DNA of 64,000 nucleotides from JAICMB01 sp963795935 (GCA_963795935.1 CAWCJO010000004.1:1488001-1552000); one strand, 5' to 3'; numbered from the stretch's first letter, positions 9,653 to 19,672 are shown. Numbers and translations are program-made. Notes: a model not told the origin generated them from the letters alone.

Positions 9653-12320
9653 CGGGCGCTGAGATGCCACCCCGGAAAGGTTGCCCCTCCCTGGAGAAGC
9701 GAATACGAATTGACGTTCACGCCCGTCATGTCCCAGAGAGAACCAAAGCGGCCGTTATCGCCGTACCAAACGATCTGGTCGCGGCCCGTGCCCAGGATGT
9801 CGCGCGCCCCTACGACTTTCCAGCCTTGCACCGTGTCCACGCTATTTGAAAGCGGTACCGGCGCCCAACTTTGTAATGTTGTGCCGGAAGCTCCACCCAT
9901 AAACCACATCGTCAGCAGCGGTGCGCTGTCGTTCTGCCACACCAGGTCGGGTCCGCTGTTCGAGCCGCCGAAATTGCCCACCGCGACGAGCCGGTAGCCC
10001 GGGGTCGTAGCTAAATCCTGCCATGCGAGCAGCGTCGGATTTCTGTCTCCGGTGGACATGAACCATACCGTTACGTCTCGCGTGGTCTGGTTTTGCCACG
10101 CGATGCCGGGGCCGTTTTGATTGATGCCTGCGCCGTTCTGGTTATTGAAATTGCCGATCGCGGCGATCTGCCAATCCGCGCCGAAGCCGGCGGTGAGAAG
10201 CGCGTACCCCTCGAACGTGTTTCCGTCGGCGCCGCCCATGAACCAAACGGTTACGGCTCCCGAGGAGACATTTTGGAAAACCAGATCCGGTATTCCGTCG
10301 CCGTCAAAATCTCCCGTGCCGGCCAGACGCCAACCCGCGGGATTCACGGAAAGGACCGTGTAACTCGCCAGCGTTGCGCCGTTCATGGTCCAAATACTCA
10401 GGGTCCGGGTATCGTCGGTCTGGAAATATAGCTTGGGGATGGAGTCAGGCAAGACCCAGGTGTCTCCGAGATTGACACTGTCCCGGTATCCGCCGAACGT
10501 GACCACCTGCTTGCGAGCGGCATCGTACGCCATGGCGAAGTCGGATCGCGTGGGAAGCTCCGTCGGCGTGGAGATGGCGGTCCAAGCGGAGCCGTTCCAG
10601 CCCCATGTCACGGAAGGCTCTGGATACGCTGAGTTGCGGGCGACGATAGACTGATAGCCTACGTATAGTACGCGATGGCAAAGCGATCCATGCCCGGTGG
10701 ACTTAGCGCCGGATTCGACGGCGTGACGTTGCTCCACGCGCTTCCGTCCCACTCCCAGGTGTCGTTCAGATACCCCGGGCCGCTAAAGTTCAAACCTCCA
10801 AACAGCACGATGCGATTGCGCGCCGTATCCGACGCCATTCCGAGACCAGGGCGCGCCGAGGGCAGAACAGCCGGGGTAATCTGATTCCAATTCGTTCCCG
10901 TCCACTCCCACATATCGTTGAGCGCGCCGAAGGCTGGGAGCGTAAATCCGCCGAAAATGACGACCGATTTGCGCACGTTGTCGTACGCCATGCCGAACAT
11001 ATAGCGCGGAGGCGGGAATTCGCGGGAAACACCTGTGTCCAATTGGTTCCGTCCCAGGTCCACGTGTCGGTCAGGCCGCCGCCGCCAGGGCGCCTCCCCG
11101 CCCCACAGCAGAACGTTGTTGTGCCCGGGATCAAAGCCATCTGGGGAAACGCGCGGGCCTGGACTACTCGCCGGATTTGCTTGCGTCCAGCGCGCGCCGT
11201 CCCAGATCCAAGTGTCCCGCGGTCCGGGGTTACTGCCATCGACGCCCCCGAAAAGCACCGTGTTCTGATGTGCGGCATCGTAGGCCATGGCGTGGCCGCT
11301 GCGCGCGTCCGGCGTCGGCGCGATGGGGACCAAAGCCCAGCTCGATCCATTCAGCAGCCATGTATCGTTCGAGTAGGCGCCGCCGTCGTCACCCCCGAAC
11401 AAGACCATACCGGATGACGTGGGATCCCGTAAGCGATGACGTCGTAGTAACGGGCGGAAGGGCCGCCGCCGTTCAGCGCAATCCGGCTCCAGGTTGTGCC
11501 GTTCCATTGCCATGCGTCCGAGAGCGAAGCGGCATTCCCGTTCCCTCCAAAAAGGATTACCGTTTCGAAGCGGGACTATAGCTCAGCCCGAAATCCCAGC
11601 GGGCTGCGGCTTGTTGCGGCGGAGTGACGGACAGACCAAGTCAAGCTGGATGTGTTAAAGATCCAGGTGTCGCCCAGCGGCGTGGATCCATTGATAGTTC
11701 CGCCAAACAACAGGATCTGGTTGGCGGCCGCATCGTAAGCCATACGGTGACCGTAGCGGGGACTGGGCGCACCCGAAGACGTCACTTGCGTCCAATCGGT
11801 CCCATTCCAGACCCACGTTTCGCCATTCGCGCCCGCTCCGGTATAGCCGCCGAACAGGATGATCCGCTGAGTTACCGTATCGTATGCCATGGCATGGTCG
11901 TAGCGCGCGGCAGGATGATGGGCCGGGAACTGCTGTGTCCAGGCTCTCCCGTCCCAGGCCCAGGTATCGCTCAATGGCGCCCCCGCTTGAATCCGAGCCC
12001 CCGAATAAGATCGTTACTCCGCTGGCCGCATCGAAAGCCATAGCCGCATAGGCGCGAGCAGGCGAAGCGGCCCCTGGACCATTGGAGGGCTGGTCCATAT
12101 GTCCGTTCCAGACCCAGGTGTCTTCCGAAGGGAAGCGTCCGGCCACATAGCCGCCAAACATGACGACTTGGTTGCGCAGGGTATCGGTCGCCATGGCGCA
12201 TCCAAAGCGGCCCGCCGGGGTGGCTGCCTTACGCGCGCAATCCAGCCTGCGTTCAAGAGGTTGGAGGCTGGTCCAATTCCAAAAAGAGTAACAAATACGA
12301 AAAAGCGCACTTCGCCTCAT
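9649..12320 (-). pseudogene. Kelch-repeat/FG-GAP protein, decayed copy A
   Basis: This is a paralogue of the intact gene at 12,688-15,405, clearly similar from the signal region to the last residues (GATFPGWHLSAR). It is broken into at least four frames: about 12,320-11,975, 11,974-11,576, 11,513-10,659, and 10,752-9,649. Inside the third frame, a stretch near 11,040-11,110 is read out of frame and then restored, so there are at least five indels. Kelch motifs (LFGG, DTWxWDG) and FG-GAP-like segments (DFDGDGIPDLVFQN) remain readable in all pieces. The stop region and the -10 box are conserved with copy B, so the duplication covered the whole transcription unit. Confidence 0.85.
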
Positions 12321-12354
12321 GATTTCTGCCCAAGATTTTTGTGTTGGCTTCTGG

Positions 12355-12360
12355 ATTATA
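12355..12360 (-). promoter_or_regulatory. -10 box upstream of Kelch copy A
   Basis: On the minus strand this reads TATAAT inside TGCGTGTATAATCCAGAAG, a 19-base block identical to the one upstream of Kelch copy B. No convincing -35 box is seen. Conservation between the two diverged copies supports a promoter role. Confidence 0.5.
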
Positions 12361-12468
12361 CACGCAATTCAGTGGAAATAGGAATTTAATCCAGGCGGCA
12401 GCAGCGGCTGAATGGCATAACCGCATGCTGGCCAGATGGGCTTCGTCGATCGTAAACGAGAGGTACTA

Positions 12469-12575
12469 TCGCCAGCACCCCCCGGCGGAATTCTCAGCAA
12501 TGCCCGCATCGGCGCCAGCGCGACGCAACCCAAACCGCGTGCGATCCCGGGGCCGCATAAACATCCCTCGACCAA
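12469..12575 (-). pseudogene. Remnant of a YXWGXW-repeat lipoprotein gene (C-terminal part)
   Basis: The DNA aligns by eye with 16,503-16,620, the 3' half of the intact YXWGXW gene. Shared blocks include TATCGCCAG, GCCAGCGCG and GCAACCCAAACCGC. On the minus strand, fragments such as VEG, then CGPG and the PPGG end, are recognisable but the frame is broken. It abuts a remnant of the phosphoesterase gene. Confidence 0.6.
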
Positions 12576-12585
12576 GTACCGACCT

Positions 12586-12691
12586 TACAAACTTGGACCT
12601 CGACTTCCGGCAGACGGCTCGTCCGCCGCTGGTGGCCGGAGCATCCAACACGGGATTAGTTCCGCCGGCGTCGGCGCGTCCGGCGAATTAA
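12586..12691 (+). pseudogene. Remnant of the phosphoesterase gene (last ~35 codons)
   Basis: The translation LDFRQTARPPLV followed by SNTGLVPPASARPAN matches the C-terminus of the intact phosphoesterase (DFRQTARPPLV, then PNTGLIPPAAARPAN). The stop codon and the TTAA overlap with the convergent Kelch gene are kept. Everything 5' of this is missing and replaced by the YXWGXW remnant, so an internal deletion removed most of the gene. Confidence 0.75.
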
Positions 12692-15405
12692 CGAGCGCTG
12701 AGATGCCACCCCGGGAAGGTTGCCCCTCCCTGGAGAAGCGAATACGAATTGACGTTCACCCCTGTCATGTCCCAGATGGAACCAAAGCGGCCGTTATCGC
12801 CGTACCAAACGATCTGGTCGCGGCCCGTGCCCAGGATGTCGCGCGCGCCCACGACCTTCCAGCCTTGCACCGTGTCCACGGCGCTGGACAGCGGTACCGG
12901 CGCCCAACCTTGCAATGTCGTACCGGACGGACCGCCCATAAACCACATGGTCAGCAGCGGCGCGCTGTCGTTCTGCCACACCAGGTCGGGTCCGCTGTTC
13001 GAGCCGCCGAAATTGCCCACCGCGACCAGACGGTATCCCGGCGTGGTAGCCAAATCCTGCCATGCGAGAAGCGTTGGGTTTCTGTTTCCGGTGGACATGA
13101 ACCATACCGTTACGTCTCGCGTGGTCTGGTTTTGCCATGCGATGTCGGGACCGTTTTGGTTGTCGAAATTGCCGATCGCGGCAATCTGCCAAGCCGCGCC
13201 GAAGCCGGCGGTTAGAAGCGCGTATCCCTGGAACGCGTTGCCGTCGGCGCCGCCCATGAACCAGACCGTTACGGCGCCCGAGGAGACATTTTGGAAGACC
13301 AGATCCGGTATTCCGTCGCCGTCGAAATCCGCCGAGCCGGAGAAACGCCACCCCGCGGGATTCACGGAGAGAACCGTGTAACTCGCCAGCGTTGCGCCGT
13401 TCATGGTCCAAATGCTCAGGGTCTGAGTATCGTCGGTCTGGAAATATAGTTTGGGGACGGAGGAAGGCAAAACCCAGGTGTCCCCGAGGAGCAGCCCCCC
13501 TCGGAATCCGCCAAACGCCACCACTTGTTTTCGAGCGGCATCGTACACCGTGGCGAAATCGGATCGCGTGGGAAGCTCCGTCGGCGTGGAAATGGCGGTC
13601 CAAGCGGAGCCGTTCCAGCCCCATGTTACGGAAGGCTCCCGATAGATTGAGTTGCCGGCGACGACGGTCTGATGGCGCACGCTGTCGTACGTTATGGCAA
13701 AGCGATCCATGCCCGGCGGATTTAGCGCCGGGTTCGACGGCGTGACGTTGGTCCACGCGCTTCCGTTCCACTCCCAGGTGTCGTTCAGTTCCGTGCCATT
13801 AGCATCCTGACCTCCAAACAGCACGATACGATTGCGTCCCGTATCCGACGCCATTCCGAGACCCGCTCGCGCCGAAGGCAGGACTGCCGGGGTAATCTGA
13901 TTCCAATTCGTCCCCGTCCACTCCCACATATCGTTGAGGACACCGCCGCCGGGGAGCGCATGGCCGCCGAAAATGACGACCGACCTGCGCACGCTGTCGT
14001 AAGCCATGCCGAAGCCGTAGCGCGGATCCGGGTAATTCACGGGAAAGACTTGCGTCCAATTGGACCCGTTCCAGGTCCACGTGTCTGTCAGGAGCGCGCC
14101 GCCGGATCCCTCCCCGCCCCACAGCAGAACGATATTCTGCGCGGGATCGAAGGCCATCTGGGAACCATATCGCGGCCCTGGATTGCGCGCGGGATTTTCT
14201 TGAGTCCAGCGCGTGCCGTCCCATATCCAGGTGTCGATCGGTCCGAGGCCATTGACATCGGAGCCGCCAAAAAGCACCGTGTTCTGATGTGCGGCATCGT
14301 ATGCCATTGCATGGCCGTCCCGCGGGTCCGGCGTCGGCAGGACGGGAACCAACGACCAGATCGATCCTTTCAGCAGCCATGTGTCATTCGATAAGACTTG
14401 ACCCCCAAATCCACCGAACAAGACCACACTCGCTGACGTTGGATCGTAAGCCATGCCAGCGTCGAAACTGGTGGCAGGGCTGCTTCCGGTTGTCGCGATC
14501 TGGCTCCAGGTGGCGCCATTCCATTGCCATGTATCGAAGAGGAAAACCGTGTTAACGGCCCCTCCAAAAAGGATGATCGTTTGCGAGGCAGGATTATAGC
14601 ACATTCCGAAACCGTAGCGGGCTGCCGGTTGCTGCGATGGAGTGGCCTGCGACCAGGTCAAGCTGGACGTGTTGAAGATCCAGGTATCATTCAGCAAAGT
14701 TCCGACCCCGTTGACTCCCCCAAACAACAGCATCTGGTTGGCTGCGGCATCGTAGGCCATACGAAGCTCGTCGCGGGCGCTGGGCCCATTTGAGGCTGTC
14801 ACTTGCGTCCAATCGGAGCCAATCCAAATCCATGTTTCGCCATTCGCGCCCGCTCCGTTAATGCCGCCGAACAGAATGATCCGCTGCGTCACTGGATCAT
14901 ATGCCATCGCGTGGCTCGAGCGCGCCGAAGGATGATGCGCCGGGAGCAATTGTGTCCAGGCTCTCCCGTCCCACGCCCAGGTATCGCTTAATGCCACTCC
15001 GTTTGAATCCGCGCCCCCGAATAAAATTGTGACTCCGGCCGCCGCATCGAAAGCCATTGCCGCTGACTGGCGGGCAGAGGGAGAAGCCCCTGAACCATTG
15101 GCCGGCTGGTCCCATATCCCGTTCCAAACCCAGGTTTCGTCGGTAAGGGTGTAGCTATTTCCGGACGCCACATATCCGCCAAACATGACGACTTGGTTGT
15201 GCAGGGTGTCGGTCGCCATGGCCTGTCCGGAGCGCCAGACTGGCGTCGGGCCTACGCGCGGAATCCAGCCCGCGGCCGATAGGCTCGAGGCCGTCGCGAG
15301 AAGAGTCACGAAAGCAACAGAGCGCACACGCAGAGCAAAATGGGAAATGCTCGCTCCTTGCCTCCCGCGGCCAGTCAGATGCCAGAGTACAGCCGTGTAG
15401 TTCAT
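12688..15405 (-). CDS. Secreted Kelch-repeat protein with C-terminal FG-GAP-like repeats (intact copy B)
   Basis: A 905-residue protein. The start ATG 15405 has GGAGG just upstream. A signal peptide (VRSVAFVTLLATASSLSAAG) is followed by about twelve Kelch-type repeats up to residue about 620, each with an LFGG or equivalent, an N/S-DTWxW motif and a PxxRxGHAMAYD motif. These predict one or two beta-propellers. Four FG-GAP/VCBS-like segments then follow (DFDGDGIPDLVFQN; NFDNQNGPDIAWQN; NFGGSNSGPDLVWQN; DILGTGRDQIVWYG), whose Asp/Asn-rich loops may bind calcium. Such proteins are extracellular or surface adhesion or scaffold proteins; no enzyme motif is seen. It is convergent with, and shares its stop region with, a phosphoesterase remnant. 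A decayed paralogue lies directly downstream. Confidence 0.85.
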   Translation of the reverse strand: MNYTAVLWHLTGRGRQGASISHFALRVRSVAFVTLLATASSLSAAGWIPRVGPTPVWRSGQAMATDTLHNQVVMFGGYVASGNSYTLTDETWVWNGIWDQPANGSGASPSARQSAAMAFDAAAGVTILFGGADSNGVALSDTWAWDGRAWTQLLPAHHPSARSSHAMAYDPVTQRIILFGGINGAGANGETWIWIGSDWTQVTASNGPSARDELRMAYDAAANQMLLFGGVNGVGTLLNDTWIFNTSSLTWSQATPSQQPAARYGFGMCYNPASQTIILFGGAVNTVFLFDTWQWNGATWSQIATTGSSPATSFDAGMAYDPTSASVVLFGGFGGQVLSNDTWLLKGSIWSLVPVLPTPDPRDGHAMAYDAAHQNTVLFGGSDVNGLGPIDTWIWDGTRWTQENPARNPGPRYGSQMAFDPAQNIVLLWGGEGSGGALLTDTWTWNGSNWTQVFPVNYPDPRYGFGMAYDSVRRSVVIFGGHALPGGGVLNDMWEWTGTNWNQITPAVLPSARAGLGMASDTGRNRIVLFGGQDANGTELNDTWEWNGSAWTNVTPSNPALNPPGMDRFAITYDSVRHQTVVAGNSIYREPSVTWGWNGSAWTAISTPTELPTRSDFATVYDAARKQVVAFGGFRGGLLLGDTWVLPSSVPKLYFQTDDTQTLSIWTMNGATLASYTVLSVNPAGWRFSGSADFDGDGIPDLVFQNVSSGAVTVWFMGGADGNAFQGYALLTAGFGAAWQIAAIGNFDNQNGPDIAWQNQTTRDVTVWFMSTGNRNPTLLAWQDLATTPGYRLVAVGNFGGSNSGPDLVWQNDSAPLLTMWFMGGPSGTTLQGWAPVPLSSAVDTVQGWKVVGARDILGTGRDQIVWYGDNGRFGSIWDMTGVNVNSYSLLQGGATFPGWHLSAR

Positions 15406-15427
15406 ACCCCTCCGTGTGAGCTTCTGG

Positions 15428-15433
15428 ATTATA
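15428..15433 (-). promoter_or_regulatory. -10 box of Kelch copy B
   Basis: TATAAT on the minus strand, within the same 19-base block as upstream of copy A, about 23 bases before the start codon. The short leader would contain the GGAGG ribosome-binding site. No clear -35 box is seen. Confidence 0.5.
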
Positions 15434-15534
15434 CACGCATCCCGTCCGAAAGAGCCATTTAATTCTTTGCATCCCGAGCCGGCTGGGCGTAAGCAGCGCC
15501 CAAGACGCGCAGCTGTTATTTTCAGTACCTCTAG

Positions 15535-15590
15535 TACGAGCCGCTACCGCGCCGGCCGTAATAGCCGCCGGTCCAAGCAGTATTTCCCCG
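15535..15590 (-). pseudogene. Remnant of a YXWGXW-repeat lipoprotein gene (middle part)
   Basis: Minus-strand translation AWTGGYYGRRGSGSY matches VWTDGYYDRRGSGWY of the intact gene at 16,503-16,808. It directly precedes the second phosphoesterase remnant, matching the arrangement at 12,469-12,691. Confidence 0.6.
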
Positions 15591-15591
15591 T

Positions 15592-16158
15592 GTGCGGGCA
15601 TGGATGAATTGCAATGACAAAACGTACTCGCTGTGCGCCATATTGGCGGCGGCCTGCGCCATATTGTGGTTCGGATTCGTGCTGGGGGACACGCCGCAGC
15701 GGCGCAGGCCGCCCGATTTCCTCGGATTCGATCGCATCAAACACTTCATCGTCGTCAGTGTAGGAGAACCGCTCCTATAACGAATATTTCGGGACGTCCC
15801 CGGCGCGGACGGAATTGCGATGCAAAACGGAACCCCGCGGCGTGCGTTCCCGATCCGCTTTTGGGTACTTGCGTCAAGCCATTCCACAACACGCAGGACC
15901 CAACGGCGGCGGACCGCACGGGGCGGCCAATGCCACGGCCGCCATTGACACGCGGGAAAGATGGACGGCTTCATCGATCAGGCACGAAAAAGCGGCAAAG
16001 GGGGTGTACCGATTCAAATCCGGCATGCGCGAATTCGGCCACCCCGGAATTGATGGGTTACCACGACGGCAGCGATATCCCCAACTACTGGGCGTATTCG
16101 AAGGACTTCGTTTTACAGGACCGCATGTTTGAGGCGAACGCGTCGTGGAGTCTGCGGG
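15592..16158 (+). pseudogene. Remnant of the phosphoesterase gene (N-terminal ~190 codons)
   Basis: The region begins with the same ATTGCAATGA leader as the intact gene, reads FVLGDTPQRRRPPDFLGFDR in frame, then changes frame several times. Recognisable pieces are DPLLGTCVKPFHNTQD, MGYHDGSDIPNYWAY and LQDRMFEANASWSL. Similarity ends abruptly at about 16,158, after which the sequence is unrelated. The metal-binding ENRS motif is destroyed. Confidence 0.8.
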
Positions 16159-16189
16159 GTCCCTTTGACTATTTCGTTTAGTGATCGCG

Positions 16190-16502
16190 ACCCGATCCCG
16201 ATCAATTCCGACGATTCTACCGGAAAACAAAACGGGCAGTGGGTTAGTTTGAAACTGACCCACTACCACATACGGGTCAACTATTCTGACGCGTTCACTG
16301 CCGAATCCCCGCACTGGAGTAAGATATGCGTTTGGCGCGCTACTGGCACGCCTCTTGCAGAATTTGTTTTCGCGGCATCCAGAACGATGTAGATCGTTAC
16401 TAACCCGACGGCCTGCCGAAAGAGCAGCCCCAGAGCAATGAAAACGGCCCGTCCTCCCGAAGCTATTCGGCGAACGGTTGCTGAGTCAAGTACTTGTCAA
16501 CT
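16190..16502. other. Non-coding stretch after the tandem array
   Basis: About 310 bases between the truncated phosphoesterase copy and the YXWGXW gene. No protein with recognisable features, no RNA gene and no strong hairpin was seen. The base composition is somewhat less GC-rich than its surroundings. Confidence 0.4.
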
Positions 16503-16808
16503 CTATCGCCAGTACCCCTGGCGAAATTCCCATCTATGTCCGGATTGCCGCCAGCGCGGCGCAACCCAAACCGCATGCGGACGCGGCGGCCGCATATAAC
16601 GTCCTTCCACCCAATACCAGCCGCTGCCGCGCCGGTCGTAATAGCCGTCGGTCCAAACATATCCTGGTCCGGGCGCGGCGCGATAGGCCACCGCGGGCGG
16701 CGGCGGGGGTGCGCCATAGGATGCGTAATAATAGCCGCGCGGCGCGCAGGCGCTCAGTGCTCCGGCGGCGAGGACGGCGCCGGCGAGTGACATTGTATTC
16801 AGTTTCAT
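16503..16808 (-). CDS. YXWGXW-repeat lipoprotein
   Basis: A 101-residue protein with a good ribosome-binding site (GGAGGAG, five bases before ATG 16808) and a lipoprotein signal peptide (LAGAVLAAGALSAC, Cys 20 as lipidation site). The mature part is rich in Tyr, Trp, Gly and Pro with repeated motifs (VWTDGYYDRRGSGWYWVEGR; AVWVAPRW; HRWEFRQGYWR) of the YXWGXW type. This family is common in Acidobacteria and Proteobacteria and has no assigned function. Two remnants of the same gene lie in the array to the left. Confidence 0.8.
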   Translation of the reverse strand: MKLNTMSLAGAVLAAGALSACAPRGYYYASYGAPPPPPAVAYRAAPGPGYVWTDGYYDRRGSGWYWVEGRYMRPPRPHAVWVAPRWRQSGHRWEFRQGYWR

Positions 16809-16914
16809 TTCCGCTCCTCCATTTTTCAGTCCATCCTAGGATGGACATGCCATTTGGACCGCGCCGGCTCTCACCGGCGTTGCGGGCATGAAGGCCGCAT
16901 AATATTACGCGGGT

Positions 16915-18470
16915 TTAATCGGCGCGATGCTCGGCGATCCCCAGCAGGAAGGCGTAATCGAACGCCGTTTCTCTCATGCGGTCGTAGCGGCCCGAGGGAC
17001 CGAAGTGTCCCGTTCCCATATTCGTCTTGAGCAGCAGCGCGTTTGCATCGGCTTTGAGATAGCGCAGCCGCGCGGCCCACTTGGCCGGTTCCCAATAGGA
17101 CACGCGCGGATCGTTCAGTCCGGCGGTGATCAGCAGGATCGGACGCGGCTTGGCCTCTACGTTGTCGTAGGGCGAATAGGAGCGGATGTAATGGTAGAAG
17201 CGCTCGTCCTCCGGGTTGCCCCATTCTTCGTATTCGGCAATGGTCAAAGGAAGCGTGGGATCGAGCATGGTGTTCACGACATCGACGAAAGGCACTTTGG
17301 CGATCGCGGCGTGAAAGAGATCGGGGCGCAGGTTCAAGACCGCGCCCACCAGCAATCCGCCGGCGCTGCCGCCCATGATGGCGAGGCGGCCGGCGGCGGC
17401 GTATCCTTGCGAGACGACATGCTCGGCGCACGCGATGAAATCGGTAAACGTATTTTTCTTTTTCAGCAGTTTGCCATCGTCATGCCACTTTTGCCGAGCT
17501 CTCCGCCGCCCCGGACATGCGCAATGCCGTACACAAACCCGCGGTCGAGCAGGCTCAATCGGTCCGAAGAAAAACCCGGGTCCATGCACGCGCCGTACGA
17601 GCCGTAGCCGTAGAGCAGCATGGGGCTCGCGCCTTGGCGCGGCGTGTCCTTCCTGTAGACGATAGAAACAGGAATTTCGAGTCCGTCGGGCGCGGTTGCG
17701 AAAATGCGTTCGCTTGAGTAGAGCGCCGCGTCATAGCCTCCCAGCACCTCGGTTTGTTTCTTCAGCTCGCGCTCGCGCGTGTCCATGTTGAAATCGAACA
17801 CCGACGGCGGCGTGACCAGCGAAGTATACGTGAAGCGCAGGATATTCGTCCGATACTCGGCGTTTCCGGCGGCGAAAACGGAGTATGCGGGTTCGGGGAA
17901 CTCGACGTAATAATGATCCGCGGGATCGCCTGCGCGGCCGACGCGGATGCGCGGAAGTCCGCGGTCGCGTTCGTGGACGACGAGATGCGATTCAAACGCG
18001 TCGATCCGCTCGATGGTCACGCCGGGCCGCTCCGGAAGCACCTCCTCCCAATCCCGTTCGGAAGGCGAATCGGCCAGCCTGCGCATGAGACGAAAATTCC
18101 TCGCGCCCTTGCTGGTGCGGATATAGAAATAATCGCCGTGATGTTCGACGCCATACTCGACGTCGTGCTCGCGCGGCAGGATGATCTGGAACGCCGCCTC
18201 CGGATCGTCCGCCGGGGCATAGCGCACTTCGCTGGTGATGGCGCTGTGCAGGCCGATGTATAAGAATCGTTCGCTGCGGCTTTTCCCCAGTCCGAGCGAG
18301 AACCGCGCGTCCGTTTCCTCATGGATCAGATCGTCGGACGCCGCGCCCAGAACGTGCCGCAATACGCGATACGGCCGCCGCGCCGGGTCGAGGACGGTGT
18401 AATAGAACGTGCGATTATCGTTCGCCCACTCCAGCGTGTAGTAAGTGTTCGGAATCGAGTCCGGCAGCAG
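16915..18470 (-). pseudogene. S9A prolyl oligopeptidase (oligopeptidase B-like), 5'-truncated and frameshifted
   Basis: Two frames join near 17,490. The upstream frame runs from about 18,470 (LLPDSIPNTYYTLEWAND) to GGGELGK. The downstream frame resumes at KWHDDGKLLKKKNTF and runs to 16,915. The catalytic region is intact: GGSAGG nucleophile, AGLNDPRV aspartate and TGHFGPSGRYD histidine. Restoring one A in the AAAA run at 17,489-17,492 rejoins the frames, so this may be a sequence error. The N-terminal ~170 residues of the propeller are missing, replaced at about 18,470 by the end of an unrelated permease gene on the other strand. The family cleaves peptides after basic or proline residues. 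Confidence 0.75.
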
Positions 18471-19352
18471 AGCGCCACTTCCCCGGCAACGCCGACCCGC
18501 GGCTTCGTAATCCGATCGACGTCAAATTCAACGCCGTCAGCTCGAACTTTCTCACGATGCTGGGCGTGCCGGTGCTGCGCGGCCGCGGCTTCGAGGCAGC
18601 CGACCAACAGACGGGGCCGCCCACTGTAATTATTAACGAGCGCATGGCCCAACAGTTCTGGCCGCGTTCGGATGCGATCGACAAGACCATCCGCCTCGTC
18701 GATAGCCGCCGAATACCGCGTCATGGGCGTCGCCGCGAACGCTCCCATTAACGATGCCGGCGAGCCGCCCGAGCCCTACATATACCTGCCCTACTGGCGT
18801 AATCCGCCGCAAGAGACAACCCTCCTCCTCATCAATGCCGGCGCCGATGCAGCCGCCCTTGCCCCGGCGGTGCGCCGCACCCTTGTCTCGATCGATCCGC
18901 AACTCGATCCTTTCAATATCACGACCTTTGTCGAACTGCTGCGCAATTCCACCAGTCTCTATCAACTTGCCGCTCAACTGGTCACGTCGCTCGGCCTTCT
19001 CGCGCTGCTGATCACCGCCGCCGGGCTGTACGGCATCGCCTCCTTCAGCGTCAGCCAGCGCTCGCGCGAAATCGGCATCCGCATGGCTCTCGGCGCGGAG
19101 CGCAATCAAACGGTTCTCCTGGTCATGCGCGAAGCCGCCGCGCTTGCGGCTTGGGGCATGCTGCTCGGCCTCCCCTGCGCCGCCATAGCGATTCGGCTCG
19201 CCCGCAGCCTGCTCTTCGGAGTCGGTTTATTCGACGCGAAGGCGTTCCTGTGCGCGCTCGCGCTTCTCACGGCGGTCCTGTTCCTGGCGGCGCTCGCCCC
19301 CGCGCGCCGGGCCGCTTCGCTCGACCCGCTCACCGCCCTGCGCCACGAATAG
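18470..19352 (+). pseudogene. C-terminal part of a MacB/FtsX-type permease (ADOP-like), 5'-truncated and frameshifted
   Basis: Recognisable text begins near 18,480 (FNAVSSNFLTMLGVPVLRGRG) and continues to NERMAQQFWP. After a frameshift near 18,700 it goes on as EYRVMGVAANAPIND to the stop at 19,352. The periplasmic MacB-core part is followed by three membrane segments; one is TSLGLLALLITAAGLYGIAS, and SVSQRSREIGIRMALGA lies between segments, the classic FtsX-like C-terminal motif. The pattern fits the Acidobacterial duplicated orphan permease (ADOP) family. At least 400 N-terminal residues are absent; the region to the left belongs to the S9A gene. Confidence 0.75.
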
Positions 19353-19381
19353 CGCTGCCTGCTCCGTCTTATCATGAAAAC

Positions 19382-19672
19382 ATGCAAAAACTTGCGGGCC
19401 CGCAGCTCGATGCGGCCCTCTCCAGCCTGCGCGATTGGCGCGTCGTCAATGAAAAGCTGCATCGCGAATACCGCTTCCCCGATTTCATCCACGCCTTCGG
19501 GTTCATGACGACCGCCGCGCTCTCGATCGAGAAGATGAACCATCATCCGGAGTGGTCGAACGTCTACAACCGCGTCACCGTGGACCTCACGACCCACGAT
19601 GCCGGCGGGATCACCTCCAAGGACATCGAACTCGCAAAACTTCTCGACACGACCGCGAAAATGCTGCAATGA
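19382..19672 (+). CDS. Pterin-4a-carbinolamine dehydratase
   Basis: A 96-residue intact protein, the usual length for the family. It contains the EKMNHHPEWSNVYNRVTVDLTTHD signature in pieces: EKMNHHPEWSN, with the catalytic His pair, and VYNRVTVDLTTHDAGG. The family dehydrates 4a-hydroxytetrahydrobiopterin in tetrahydropterin recycling for aromatic amino acid hydroxylases. Its stop overlaps the ATG of the following serine hydrolase gene by four bases (ATGA), so they are likely translated together. It is one of the few undamaged genes between 17 and 25 kb, and also one of the shortest. Confidence 0.9.
   Translation: MQKLAGPQLDAALSSLRDWRVVNEKLHREYRFPDFIHAFGFMTTAALSIEKMNHHPEWSNVYNRVTVDLTTHDAGGITSKDIELAKLLDTTAKMLQ

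Noticed and set aside
12436..13215. Plus-strand open frame over the 3' part of the intact Kelch gene
   Set aside because: Runs through remnants and the antisense of Kelch repeats; composition is that of a shadow.
9649..15405. Repeated DNA blocks considered as a CRISPR array
   Set aside because: The repeats are degenerate, about 150-180 bases apart and in frame with Kelch blades; they are coding repeats.
8219..16808. Prophage or transposon as the cause of the tandem array
   Set aside because: No integrase, transposase or phage structural gene was found; unequal recombination suffices.
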